Shown in pieces: positions 37,300 to 48,287 of a stretch of DNA of 64,000 nucleotides (positions are counted from its first letter, which is position 1; every line of letters starts with the position of its first letter). The translations under genes and the position numbers were made by a program. The stretch covers positions 124,001-188,000 of the forward strand of contig CALYLX010000106.1 of NCBI GenBank assembly GCA_944990035.1. The letters are read 5' to 3'. The stretch is from Clitopilus passeckerianus. Its lineage: Eukaryota; Basidiomycota; Agaricomycetes; Agaricales; Entolomataceae. A model generated the notes under the pieces. The model had not been told where the DNA came from and did no database searches. It worked only from the letters and a program-made list of their open reading frames with translations.

Positions 37300-37509
37300 T
37301 CAGGTTAAAACAGCGATCCCTAGATGATCATAACCCCCCAAACCCTTAGACACTACAGTGATTTCCTGGCCCAGCTCTGGCAGTCCCAACCGATATTCCT
37401 CCATCCCCGATTTGCATTCAACGATACTCCAAATGTGTGCACTATAAACCATCAAAGAAACTCGCAGCCCCTTGTTTGTGAGCATGTAGGCTTGATCGGT
37501 AGGGCGGGA

Positions 37510-39642
37510 TTAGCGCCAGGTAAAAGATGTGTCCTTCGGTGGTTTGGTTATGAAGGGCCGTAGCGGAAGAGGGGAAAAGCAACCCGCGTTCGCAGCGAGC
37601 ATACTATTGAAGGGGGAAGGGTGTCCAGTCCACGCAAATAACCCCATGTCTCCGCTGCGCTGCAGAATCTCCACCTGCAAACGATGGAATGCCATGGCCC
37701 CTTCCCCATATGCGATAGACATGGGAATCTGTAGCAAACCGATAAGACAATACGCCATATCCTCAATTCGAGTGGTTTGCCGCTTCGATACCCACGTGAG
37801 AGCATCTCTGGCGTGGTTGATACCGGCAGCAAAGGTGAGAAGCTGATTGGTGTCAATCCCTGTAATTTCGGAGATTGTCTTCCAGAGAGGAATACCCAAG
37901 ACGCTATCAGGGACCTTGTCGTTCCCCCCGGTGCTACTGGCAATGCGACCCCAAGATTTTCCAAAGAAGAGTATTCTTTTCGGAGCCAAGAGCTCCTGCA
38001 GCGTCCAGCCCCTTTTAAACCATGGATCGTTTTTGAAGGCGGCAGAACTGGTGGTCGTGGCAAGGTGAACTATGCAAACCCTGGCGTCTCGGTACCAGTT
38101 GAACATCGATCGAATGGACTCCTCGAGCTCGGCACTCCTGCTCTTATCGATGCAACCAGTATCAAACCAGACGAATTTGCAGTCGTATTGGGATGCAACG
38201 TCGCAGAATTCGACGAGCTTGACGAGGTCCTGGCAACGGGCTCGCTGGCTGTATGATAGCACATCGCAAATTGCCTTCATTCCCTTCAGCAGCCCCGAAT
38301 CCTCCCCCTCCTTGTCCGTAGAAGTGTGACCAGCTACGAAGTCCAAGATCTCCCTACCAGTTCGTTTGGTTGTGCGATCCTCGGACAGCTTCTGAAATCC
38401 TTCTACGGAAAGCTCTCCAAGCTTCGATACGTGCTGGAAGGTTAACTCGCCCATATCAAGCCACCGATGAGAGAAAATAGCATATGCCGTCTGCTCCATG
38501 ATCCATTCCTCCGTAGAAACCCTAATTTCATCCTCGGTTAGATCAGCCCAGCTTGAGCTGTTGTCGATAGGTAAAAGCTTATCAATGACCTCCACGATGG
38601 CAACTTCAATGTAGCCTTTGATAGCACCCCTCCGCACAAGTTTCATGCCTTCAAGCTTAAGAAGATATATCGGAAGCTGGTTGTGAATGCACTCATCCAT
38701 GAAGTTGTGGATGGCTTGGTTAAGAAGGTTCAAGGGTGATTTACGTGTCCGAAGGTGGATAGACTTACCTTTGATATAGGCGACCTTGAAACAGAAACTA
38801 AGGGAATCTATTTATGCGAAACAGATAATGGAAGTACATACCCTCTGGAAAGCAAAGAAAAGGCCGTTGACGGAGATAAATAAAGGTTAGTTAGAAACTT
38901 ACCCGCTGAGAACGAGGTTAGAAAACGAATAGAGGTCGCTGGATGATTTGCTTACCCACTAAAGACAAGATCAGCAAGTAAATGGAAAACGCTAAAGAAT
39001 TCACTTACTAACTAAAGAGAACATCAGCGCACGAATGGAAGTTGCTGGACGAGTCACTTACCACCTGAAGATGATTTCAGCGAGCAGGTGGACAACGCTG
39101 AAGGATTCACTTACCGCCTGAAGACGGGATCAGCAAGCAAACGGACAATCCTGGAGGACTTGCTTACTGCCTGAAGGCGACGTCAGAGGGCGAATAGACG
39201 TCACTGAACAATACACCTACCCATTGAAGGCAACATCATCAAGCGCACTGACAATGCTGGAGGATTCACTTACTTCCTGAAGACGACATCAGCTAGCAAA
39301 TGAGCAATGCTGGACGATTCACTTACGTCCTGAAGACGATATCAGCATGCGAGTTGAGAACGTTAGGTGATTCACTTACCGCCTACAGAACAGATCAGCG
39401 ACCGAATGGATAACGCTGTACGAGTCACTTACCGCCTGAAGATGAGGTTAGTGAGTCAATAACAACACCGAACGATTTACTGACGGCCTGAAGACGGGGT
39501 CAGCAGGCGAATTGACAACACTGGAGGTTTAATTTACCGCCTAGACATACAATAGCGTCTCTCGTCTAGCTTCTAATATTGAGTCTACACAGAATGAGGA
39601 AGATCTTCAGTCTATGAGCAATTTTCGAAGGTGAGCTACCAT
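37510..39642 (-). CDS. HET-domain protein 1, C-terminally truncated
   Basis: The main exon is 38714-37510, preceded by a 16-nt exon (38784-38769) and an array of 14 three-base exons up to a probable start ATG at 39642-39640. The array gives 15 residues before the 16-nt exon, and the total is about 421 aa. HET-domain motifs: YAIFSHRWLDMGELTFQHV, CKFVWFDTGCIDKSRSAELE, ESIRSMFNWYRDARVCIVHL and WFKRGWTLQELLAPKRILFF. After SFTWR comes TAA (37512-37510). The frame continues with PTDQAYMLTNKGLRVSLMVY to a second stop, TGA at 37302-37300, so about 130 residues present in the paralogs are lost. One array unit has lost its AG. The HET domain remains whole, so either a short protein or a young pseudogene is possible. 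HET domains trigger cell death in ascomycete incompatibility; the role in basidiomycetes is not established. Confidence 0.75.
38842..39642 (-). other. Microexon array of HET gene 1 (14 three-base exons)
   Basis: Exons of three bases start (low coordinate) at 38842, 38903, 38956, 39009, 39062, 39115, 39168, 39221, 39274, 39327, 39380, 39433, 39485 and 39538. Nearly all repeat at 53 bp, so each intron is 50 nt. In transcript order the codons are Ala x4, Asp, Glu, Trp, Ala, Ala, Val, Leu, Trp, Arg, Arg, with no stop. The unit at 39221 has CAA instead of CAG before the codon, and the donor after the codon at 39485 is GTCAGT. Both look like decay and would cause skipping, which keeps frame. The first exon, ATG|GTAGCT, has a weak donor and is the least certain part. 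Confidence 0.75.
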
Positions 39643-40008
39643 CACCCCAGTCCAAACAAACAGCCTATCCTCTCAGGTCGCCTTCAAGCGTTCTCCACTC
39701 CGACCCAAGGAATACGAAGCACCTTCGCGGCTACTACCGCTGCCTGCCATACGACACCCTGGCTCACAACAAGCTCTTCGCTCCTTCCTTGCTGATCGTC
39801 TAGAACCTCCTACACCATCACCGACGTACCCTCTTCACCTACCACCATCTAGTCAAACGGAAAGGGTCTTACTATTCCCCTCCCATCTTCTTTTCTCTTT
39901 TCGGAGGGACTTTTATTATTCGATCCGGTGTTGATATACGATAGTCTGAGGAATACCATGGTCGTGTTTTACTCTTCCTCTTATTTTCCAAAGTTGTTTC
40001 TTTCTTGA
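39643..40008. other. Duplicated sequence between HET cassettes
   Basis: It has no gene. Positions from about 39,850 on resemble 49,820-50,010 (shared words CATCTTCTTTT, TCTGAGGAATAC and ATGGTCGTGTTTTAC), so the flanks of the HET cassettes were copied along with the genes. Confidence 0.6.
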
Positions 40009-40620
40009 TCAGATGGTTTGGGCTCGAGATAGGCGAGCATTGGATATATTGAGTGCAATGACGAGACGAGGTTGAGACTGCTCTGATAGGTTAGTACGGA
40101 ATGAGCGATGACGAGGACGGTGCAGGCTCAAGGCGCGACATGCACAAACAAGTCTAGTGTACAGTAAAAAGTCCGTTTTGGGAACCAGCCACAAAGGCTC
40201 AACGTAACGGTAAGCAACGCGAAGAAAGGACCTAGTCAGGGGACATGAAGGGATAGCAAAGAAAAGGAGGCATGTAGGGTTCGCATATGGCATAGGGAAG
40301 AACAGTCCTGCATGATATGTAACAGATCCATGTAAGTGGTACCGTAAAAATGTCTGTTTCGAAGACCAGCCAAGAACTCAACATAACTGAAAGGAATCAG
40401 GAGAAAGCATAAGTAGCAAGAGAACTAGAAGGCACAGCAAATAAAGAGAGGCATGTAGACGTGCATATGTCATCGAGAAAATCCAGTCTACAGCGGAGTA
40501 TCATACTAAAGAGCAATACGTAGAGCGGCCATGGGGTGAAGACGTGAACAAAGACTGGAAAGAAATTCAAGCGGTAAAGTAAGAGCATAAGTTGGGAACC
40601 TTCGACGTCCGGTCAGCCTC
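40009..40620 (-). repeat. Two tandem copies of the HET 3' flank
   Basis: The segments 40009-40300 and 40330-40620 resemble each other and the 3' flanks at 36.8-37.2 and 50.0-50.5 kb (words AGGCATGTAG, GACCAGCCA and CTCAACATAAC/CTCAACGTAAC). Small open frames here are traces of that repeat, not genes. Confidence 0.6.
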
Positions 40621-40681
40621 ATCATTTGTCAAAGGAGTTGTCCAGCTCACCTAGTGAAGTCGTCACAGCTCGTCGTAAAAC

Positions 40682-42970
40682 TCAGTCGATGAACCTGGTA
40701 ATGGGCTGCTTCGTTTTCGGGATAGGAGATAGCACGATGTGCTCCCAAGTTGGGATTCTTGTGCAGCGATTGCCCCGGATACCAAGCAGAATAGCCAAAG
40801 TACGTGATTCATCCGCCAACCCAGTTAGAACGGCGATCCCTAGATGATGATAACCGTCCAAATTCCCAGACACAACGATGATTTCCTGGTCCAACAGCCC
40901 TAATCGAGATTCCACTGTCCCTAATTCGAAGGCGACGTCGCTCTGACTCTTAATCGTCGCGCTGTAAACCACCAAGGAAATCTGCAACCCCTCATTCGTA
41001 AGCATAGTAGCCCGATTGGGGGGAGGTGCTTTGTCCCAGTTGAACTCCGGGTCTCTCTCTGGCTCGGTCGTTACCGGTTGGAGCGGAAGAGGGGAAAAGC
41101 AGCCTGGATCGGCTGCAAGCATACTATTGAAGGGGGAAGGGTGTCCTGTCCATGCGAATAAGCCCATGTCTCCACTACGCTGCAAGATCTCCGCCTGGAG
41201 CCGATGGAATGCCATAGTCCCTTCGCCGTATGCGATAGACATGGGGATCTGTAACAAACCGATAAGGCAATACGCCATGTCCTCGATTCTAGTGGTTTGC
41301 CTTTTCGATACCCATGTGAGGGCGTCTCTGGCGTGATCGATGCCAGCAGTAAAGTTGAGGAGCTGATCGGTGTCGATCCCTGTAACTTGGGAGATTGTCT
41401 CCCAGAGAGGGATACCCAAGACGTCATCGGAGACCTTGTCATTCCCCTCCGTGTTGCTGGTGAGACGACCCCAGCCATTCCCAAAGAAGATGATTCTTTT
41501 CGGAGCCAAGAGCTCCTGCAGCGTCCAACCCCTCGTGAACCATGGATCTCGTTCGAAGCTCTCCCAAACGACGGTTCGAGCGGAATCAAAACACGTGGTG
41601 GTCTCGGCGAGGTGAACTATGCAAATCTTAGCTTCACAGTACCACTTAAACATTGATCGGATGGACTCTTCGAGCTCGGCACTGCTACTCTTATCGATGC
41701 AGCCAGTATCGAACCAGGCAAATTTGCAGCCATACTGCGATGCCATGTTGCAGAATTTGAGGAGCTTGATAAGGTCCTGGCAACGCGCTTGTTGGCTGTA
41801 GGATAACCCATCACAGAACGTCGTCAGCGCCCTCAGCAACCCCGATTTCTCTTCCTCCTTCTTGGCTGTAAACGTGGAATCAACTAAGAAGTCCAGGATC
41901 TCCCGGCCGGTTCGTTCTGTGGTCCAATCTTCCGCAAGCTGCTGCAATCCTTCAACGGAAATCTCTCCGAGCTTCAACATGTCCTGAAAGGCCAATTCGC
42001 CCGTGTCAAGCCACCGATGAGAAAAAATTGCATATCCCGTCTCCTTCGTGATCCATTCGGCCGCACTAGCCCTGATATCTTTCTCGGATAGACGCCCCCA
42101 TGAGATGCTATTAGAAGGTAAAAGCTCGTCAATGGCTTCTTGAACGTAGCCTTTGACAGCGCCCCTCCGGACCAGTTTCATACCATCAAGCTGAAGGAGA
42201 TATATCGGAAGTTGGTTTTGAATGTACTCGTCGATGACATTGCGGATAACTTCGGTCAAGGACATTCAATGGTAGTTCATTTCTGTTCCAAAGGATAAAA
42301 ACGTACTTTCTGAGTAGGAGGCCTGGTAAGCAGAAGTATGGGAACGAGCATGCCAAGTAGATAATCAAAGTACCTACCCGCTAGAGCACAAAGAAAGGCC
42401 ATCAACATGGATCAAAGGATTCTGTAATATGACTTACGACCTGAAGACAAGATCAGCGAGCGGGTGGACGAGCTTGGATGATTGACTTACTTTCTGAAGA
42501 CGAGATCAGCGAGCAAATGGACGACGCCGGATGATTCACTTACTTCCTGAAGACAAGATCAGCGAGCGAATGGATGAGACCGGATGATTCACTTACTTTC
42601 TGAGTACGAGATCAGCGAGCGAATGAACGAGACTGGATGATTCACTTACTGCCTGAAGACGAGGTCAGGGAACGAACGGATGACACTGTATGATTCGCTT
42701 ACCCGCTGAAGACCAGATCAGCGAGAAATTGGACAAGACAGAATGGTTCACTTACTGCCTGAAGACGACATCAGGGAAATAATGCATGACAGTCGATGAT
42801 TCACTTACCCGCTGAAGACAATATCAGCGAGCAAATGGACGAGACTGGATGGTTCACTTACGTTCTGAGACGAGGTCAGGGAAATAATGGATGAGGCTGG
42901 ATGATTCACTTACAAACTGAAGGCGAGATCAGAGAGCAAATGGACGAGGGCTGTTCATGATACCCACCAT
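40682..42970 (-). CDS. HET-domain protein 2 with microexon N-terminus
   Basis: Fourteen exons: ATG (42970-42968), eleven three-base exons, a 16-nt exon (42322-42307) and the main exon 42249-40682. The 16-nt plus main exons total 1584 nt, and the full protein is 539 aa. The N-terminus reads MFNRARAKEKVR-ASYSE-IIRNVIDEYIQNQ. HET motifs: GYAIFSHRWLDTGELAFQDM, CKFAWFDTGCIDKSSSAELE, ESIRSMFKWYCEAKICIVHL, WFTRGWTLQELLAPKRIIFF and RIEDMAYCLIGLLQIPMSIA. The C-terminal 170 residues (ETIS to PITRFID) are shared with HET3 and HET4. The intron before the main exon contains an in-frame ATG (MSLTEVIRN) that HET4 lacks; it could allow a shorter start without the array. Confidence 0.88.
42378..42970 (-). other. 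Microexon array of HET gene 2 (11 three-base exons)
   Basis: Low coordinates of the exons: 42378, 42438, 42491, 42544, 42597, 42650, 42703, 42756, 42809, 42862 and 42914; the start codon is 42970-42968 with donor GTGGGT. The period is 53 bp almost throughout. Introns share GTAAGTGAATCATCC at the 5' end and variants of CGCTGATCTCGTCTTCAG at the 3' end, with a CTGAT branch-point candidate about 15 nt from the AG. Codons in transcript order: Phe Asn Arg Ala Arg Ala Lys Glu Lys Val Arg. All acceptors are AG and all donors GT. Confidence 0.87.
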
Positions 42971-44180
42971 ATCGAGAAAGAATACAACGAAGCTAGTTTT
43001 CAAACAAGCCAAAAGGTAGGTAGGAGAGAACGGAGGTCGAAATAAGGATGAAGGCAAGCGCAAAGAGACAGAAACTACCCTTTCGGTTGGTTGGTTTAAA
43101 ACGATCGCCTACATATCAATCATCCCGATCGCAGCCCATCGATTGATTGATGCATGCACCGTGCGAGTGAGCTGGACAGGTGGATATCAGGGCATCTATC
43201 CGCCAAGCTTAGATGGTATAAGGGACGTAACCACATCTCTGCAAGTCGCCGATGCTCTTTACAGGTTGGAAACGGAATAACCAGTCCCATTGTATTATCG
43301 AGATACTAACAGAGTGACAATACGAAGAGTCCTAGTGATCACATCATATGCGATCTGGCCGAACAGAATGCAATACAGCCTCGCCTAACACATGGAAGCG
43401 CTCATCCATCGATTAGGTGCTACTTCGAGAATCCGAAGGTCGGGGGACACCATCAGGATACGACAAGCTTAACAGATTGAGCGCGTTTCAAACACGTTCC
43501 CGTGGCCTGGATCGCTCTGATGGAGGTAATCCTGGTTTACGGAGTAAGAGACGGGGTGCTTCGTGTTCCTCCTTTGGACTAGGCGGTAGGCGCGGATTCC
43601 TGAAGGCGACCTGTGCGGGGTTTGTCAACTCTAGCATCAAACCACACCAGGACACGCTAGGCATACCTTTGCCGCAGACTTGTCTTGCTCGATCAATGCT
43701 ATCCTTGAAAGCCTTCGGACCATGGGTGAGTTGAAAGAGCGAAGTACGCCATTTCATAGCCCAAGGATATTGAGAAGCTTTGGGTGATATTCGAAGGGGA
43801 GGAAAGTTGGGAAAGACCGCTGTGACGCTTGACATCACTCTTGTTACGAGTCTGAGTATTACTCGGAATCGAACTTTACGGTCGCGATGTTGTGATGGCA
43901 CGTTATTACATAATTTAGGTACTTATCTATTGTTATGTTCATTTCTTCGCGTTCGATTGGCTTGAAACTATTATTCTCCTAATTATTTCTCCTGTCGATG
44001 CCAAACAATGGAGGGAGATTGATGGTTCCGTGTTTAGAACGCTCAATTTGCCTTTTTAGGGCTCCCGGCATGATGGCGGCTTGACCATATCAAACCAATG
44101 TCCCAGCTTGTCGGGTCGTGACTGTTGTCTGTAATAATCGTATTTTTTTTTTAAGGAACTCATGCCCGTTCATAGGATGG
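42971..44180. repeat. 5' flank of HET gene 2, duplicated upstream of HET gene 4
   Basis: The stretch from about 43,130 to 43,900 resembles 53,280-54,150: GCAGCCCATCGATT, CTACTTCGAGAATCCG, CACCATCAGG, TGGTTTACGGAGTAAGA versus CGTTTAGGTAGTAAGA, and AACTCTAGCATCAAACC. It probably carries the promoter region. The minus-strand frame 43488-43901 is a trace in this repeat, not a supported gene. Confidence 0.6.
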
Positions 44181-44623
44181 CCTAAGATGGCGCCGTAGGC
44201 CGCCAGACGCAGACTCGTAACTGCCGCACCAAGAATTTATGACGGCCCTCCCCCAAGATGTTGGTATGCCGGTAGGAGAGTGCCAGCGGGTGCAGAGAGA
44301 TCAGACGACGGCGACTTGCCCACAAGCCAACACGGAAAGAAGCAGTATTGAAACTCGACGTAAGGGTCAGCAAAGTGAACATAATATACATTGTCAGAGG
44401 ATAGGAGGGCATAACAAAAGGGAAGCATGTAGGTTGTGCATATATCATGGAGAGACAAGCAGTCCGTCGACGAAGTATCGTACACAAAGGAAGAACGGCC
44501 AATTGAATAAACGCATTGAAGTACGGGGGTAAACTTCAGATTCTTCAACGATCCATTAGTCGGGTAATATAGTCAAAGAAATGATGTAGCTCACCCGGCA
44601 AACCAGATCAGCCCAGCACATGC

Positions 44624-47600
44624 CTAATTGATAAACCTAGTAACGGGCTGCTTCATTTTCGGGATAGGAGACAGCACGATATACTCTTGCGTCGGGATCC
44701 TCACGCAACAATCCCCCTTCATCCCAAGCAAAATAGCCAAAGTCCGTTTTTCATCAGCCACCCCAGTCAGAACAGCGATCCCAAGATGTCGATACCCTCC
44801 CAACTTCCCCGACACCACAATAACTTCCTGATCCATGTCCATTAGTCCAAGATGAGTTCGAACCACCCCCGAGTTGGGTGCCTCTTTGATGACTTCTTGC
44901 CTATGAATGTACGCTCCATACACAGGCAAGGAAATCCGCAGCCCTTTGTTCGTGAGCACATACGCATGATCGGTAGACTGAGCTTTATCCCAGAAGAAAG
45001 TGCTCTCCGTCTGTGGTTCGGTGACGAGGGGTTGTAGGGGAAGAGGACGAAAGCATCCCGGATTCGCCGCGAGCATAGTGTTGAAGGACGAACCCATGCC
45101 CGTCCAAGCGAACACCCCCATATTCCCACTCCGCTGCAGAATCTCCACCTGCAACCGATGAAATGCCATACTCCCCTCCCCATACGCAACCGACATCGGT
45201 ATCTGCAACAACCCAATCAAGCAATACGCCATATCCTCAACCCTAGTGGTTGACCTCTTCGATACCCAACCAAGAGCGTCCCTCGCATGCTCAATACCAG
45301 CATCAAAATCCAGAAGTTCCCTCGTCTCAATCCCCGTAACCTGAGAGATTGTCTCCCAGAGCGGGATACCCAGCACTTCATCGGGGACTTTATCGTTTGG
45401 CTCCGTGTTCGTGTTTGGCGTGATACGACCCCAAGTCTTTCCAAAGAAAAGAATCCTCCTCGGAGCCAGAAGTTCCTGCAACGTCCATCCCCTAGTGAAC
45501 CACGGATCACTCTCGAAAGTCCTAGGGGTGGTCGTCTCCGCGAGGTGTACGATGCAGATCTTAGCGTCCCGGTACCAGTTGAACATCGACCTGATCGACT
45601 CCTCCAGCTCGGCACTTCGACTTTTATCAATGCACCCCGTATCGAGCCACGCGAATTTACACCCGCAATGGGAGGCGATCGTGCAGAATTCGATCAGCTT
45701 GACTAGGTCCTGGCAGTGGCGTCGTTGGGAGTATGAGAGGTCGTCACAGAACATCTTCATCTCGCTCAGTAGCCCCGCTGGATTCTCTTCCTCCTTGGTC
45801 TTTGGGGTGGCGCCAACCTGAGCTTTCGAAAGTTCACCACCACGCGCACGTAACCACTTCACCATCTCTCTCCCACTCCGTTCGCACCGTTCCTTCGTAA
45901 TCTCCTCATTCAATTCCCGAAACCCCTCCACAGGAATCTCCCCAATCTTCAACACGTCCTGAAACGTCAACTCCCCCATCGCAAGCCACCGATGCGAGAA
46001 AATCGCATAACCCGTCTCCTCCGTGATCCATCTCGCCGCCGCAGCTTGAATCTCATCCTCAGTGCGGTTGATCCATTCCGTAATTTGATCAAAAGGTAAC
46101 AAGCGGTCGATGAAGGCATTGATGGAGGTTGAGAGGTGGAATTTGATGGAACTTCGGCGGAGGAGGTGCATGTTTTGGAGGTTGAGAAGGTAGATTGGGA
46201 GGCGGTTGTGGATGTGCTCATCGATGACGTTGTGGATGACTTTTGATTAGAGGGGGTTGAGCTGAGGTTGGTTTGGGTTTTGGAGGGGGAGGAGACGTAC
46301 TTTGGATGTAAGGCGCCTTGGGAGCGGGTCACCAGTCTGAAGCAAGCATGATTGAGGTACGTACCCTCTGGAGGAAGAATAAAACGCGTCGAGAGAGATA
46401 ATGTGAGGTTATACACGACGCTAGATATTTCACGTACAAGCTACCAACGAAATCATTAAGCAAACGGGACGAAACTTGGGATAGTAAGTAACTTACGCCC
46501 TAAAGACCAGATTAAATCAGGTTGAGGAATGAACAAAATCACCAGAGCGTAATTTGCTTACTTCCTAAACCCGAAATCAGCGAGCATATAAACCGAGCTC
46601 GACGAGTCACTTACTTCCTGAACCAAAGATCAGCAAGCCAACGAGAGTTTTACGGAGTGTGTTTACTCACTCTCTAGAGACGAAATTATCAGGAGCGAAT
46701 GAATGAAACTGGATAAACTACTTACAAGCTGAATACGAATATGAGATAAAGAAGCGGGCATCAGCGGGTTATTGATCACTTACAAGCTGAAGAAGACGGG
46801 ATCAGCAAGCGAATAGATTAAATTAAATCATAGCAAGCTTACTTTCTAGAGACGAGATCAGCGAGCGAGTGGAGAGAGACGGATGAGAGGTTTGGTACTT
46901 ACGTCCTGCAAGGGCGATTAGAGTCAACTAAGGGTTGAGTGGGTTGCTTACGAGCTGAGGATGAGATTAGCAAGGTGAATGCGGGTGAGAGCTGGTTGAT
47001 AGAACCGCTTGACACGTACTCTCTGAGGACAAGCTCAGCGAAAAACAGAAATTACATGAGACCAGAGGGCTTACTTCCTGAAAGTAAGATCAGCGAACCG
47101 ATTAGGAAGGGTTTTACGGGATTGTCACTTACTCTCTAAGAGTAAAATAAGGAACGAAATTGGATCCAGGAGAATTGGCTTTGAGATTTGACTACTCACT
47201 CTCTGAGGCTACATCAGCAAGGGAACGAATGAGGGGTCATAACGGGGCACTTACGTCCTGAAAACCCAAGATTAGTAAGTGAACGGGTGATATCAAATGA
47301 GCACTTACTTTCTGAAGGCGAGGTCGGCGACGAAGTACTGGTGCAGGATGGTTTACTTACAGTCTGAAGGTGTCAGTGAGATCGGGGAGAGGATGGGATT
47401 GCAAAATGCTGGGTGAAGGGCTTACTCTCTGGAAAAAAACCGAACTGAGCGAGTGAATGTGCCTTTCCAGGTGATCCAATTACGTCCTGAAAGTGGGATG
47501 AACGAGCGAAAAGGTGAAATTAGAACGTTCACTTACACCCTGAGAATTACATAGATGAGGGACCAGCGAGAGAAAAGGCATCATAAGACGTTGAACGTAC

Positions 47601-48287
47601 GCTCTGGAGACGAGATCAGGCGAGTGGACGAAACTGGGAGAATCACTTACGGGCTTGAGATGAAGTTACTCGGTGAGCGAATAGATTGAACTGGATGGTC
47701 ACTTACTCTCTGAAGGCGGAATCGGCGAGGGGTTGTTTGGTACTGAATGATTCACTTACTTCCTATGGAAGGTGTCAGAGTTAGCGAATGCGTAGATGGA
47801 TTAAAGTTGGTCGCTGCACGTACTCTCTGAATGCGTTCAAATGATTTGTCAATTCAGTCGGTTTCCTTGAGGACCGTACGCACGTTCTGCCGCCACAAGT
47901 GAGCGTCATTGCAACTTTAAACCAAGATTACACACACCCACTAAGAGCCGCGATATCAGCCTCTTTGTTTCAACGTTTATTACGTCCAAGACGTTACTTA
48001 CAATCTGGCGTACATGACCAATAGAAAGGGTGAGCAGACATCTTCCTTTCAGAGGTGGTCATCACTCACGAACTGTTGGGTCGTCAGGGAATGCAGTCTA
48101 TGGTTTTTCTTAGATTGTGAAACTAGAGACATACTTCCATTCGCTGCGAACGAGTGTTAGATGGAAGCAACGACTTGAATGTACCGGATAGCTCGTACAT
48201 GGCTGGTAGGTTGATCCGTATCTGCCTGGGGTAAATATCATATCACATAGTGGTGTAGTTCATGGAAGCATTAGAAACACTCACCAT
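44624..48287 (-). CDS. HET-domain protein 3 with the longest microexon array
   Basis: Thirty-five exons in my model: ATG (48287-48285), a 27-nt exon (48225-48199, ADTDQPTSH), a 9-nt exon (48143-48135, RME), thirty three-base exons, a 16-nt exon (46316-46301, APYIQ plus one base) and the main exon 46239-44624. The 16-nt and main exons total 1632 nt; the full protein is 586 aa. HET motifs: GYAIFSHRWLAMGELTFQDV, CKFAWLDTGCIDKSRSAELE, ESIRSMFNWYRDAKICIVHL and WFTRGWTLQELLAPRRILFF. The C-terminus ends PVTRFIN. Compared with the paralogs it has an insertion of about 20 residues after GREMVKWLRARG. Its array is older and less uniform than those of HET2 and HET4. Death-signalling function is family inference only. 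Confidence 0.85.
46365..48287 (-). other. Microexon array of HET gene 3 (30 three-base exons plus 9- and 27-nt exons)
   Basis: Low coordinates: 46365, 46438, 46497, 46562, 46615, 46671, 46726, 46784, 46843, 46903, 46952, 47020, 47075, 47133, 47200, 47255, 47309, 47361, 47426, 47484, 47537, 47601, 47651, 47707, 47760, 47824, 47884, 47938, 48002 and 48070. Intron lengths vary from about 46 to 70 nt and intron bodies are diverged, yet each unit keeps AG, exactly three bases, then GT. Acceptors are CAG or TAG, with one AAG (before 47651). Transcript order begins FIWNRERPSGDRTKD and ends RRERLDKLLREEGLR. No stop occurs in 30 codons, and 21 of them encode charged residues or Leu. Confidence 0.85.

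Noticed and set aside
36759..40588. Hydrophobic minus-strand frames downstream of HET genes as small membrane proteins
   Set aside because: They are out of frame between copies of the same 3' flank repeat, have no conserved start, and vary in frame from copy to copy.
42307..42309. Triplet AAA next to the HET2 main exon (and GAA at 52171 in HET4) taken as further microexons
   Set aside because: All four genes share a 16-nt exon at this place (e.g. 42307-42322). With it the exon sums divide by three and the array is in phase 0. With the triplets alone the HET2 array reads a TAA.
42962..42970. Start exon of HET2 read as ATG GTG G with donor GTATCA
   Set aside because: It puts the array in phase 1 and creates an early stop (GTT TAA). 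ATG with donor GTGGGT is in phase 0 and agrees with ATG|GTGAGT in HET3 and HET4.
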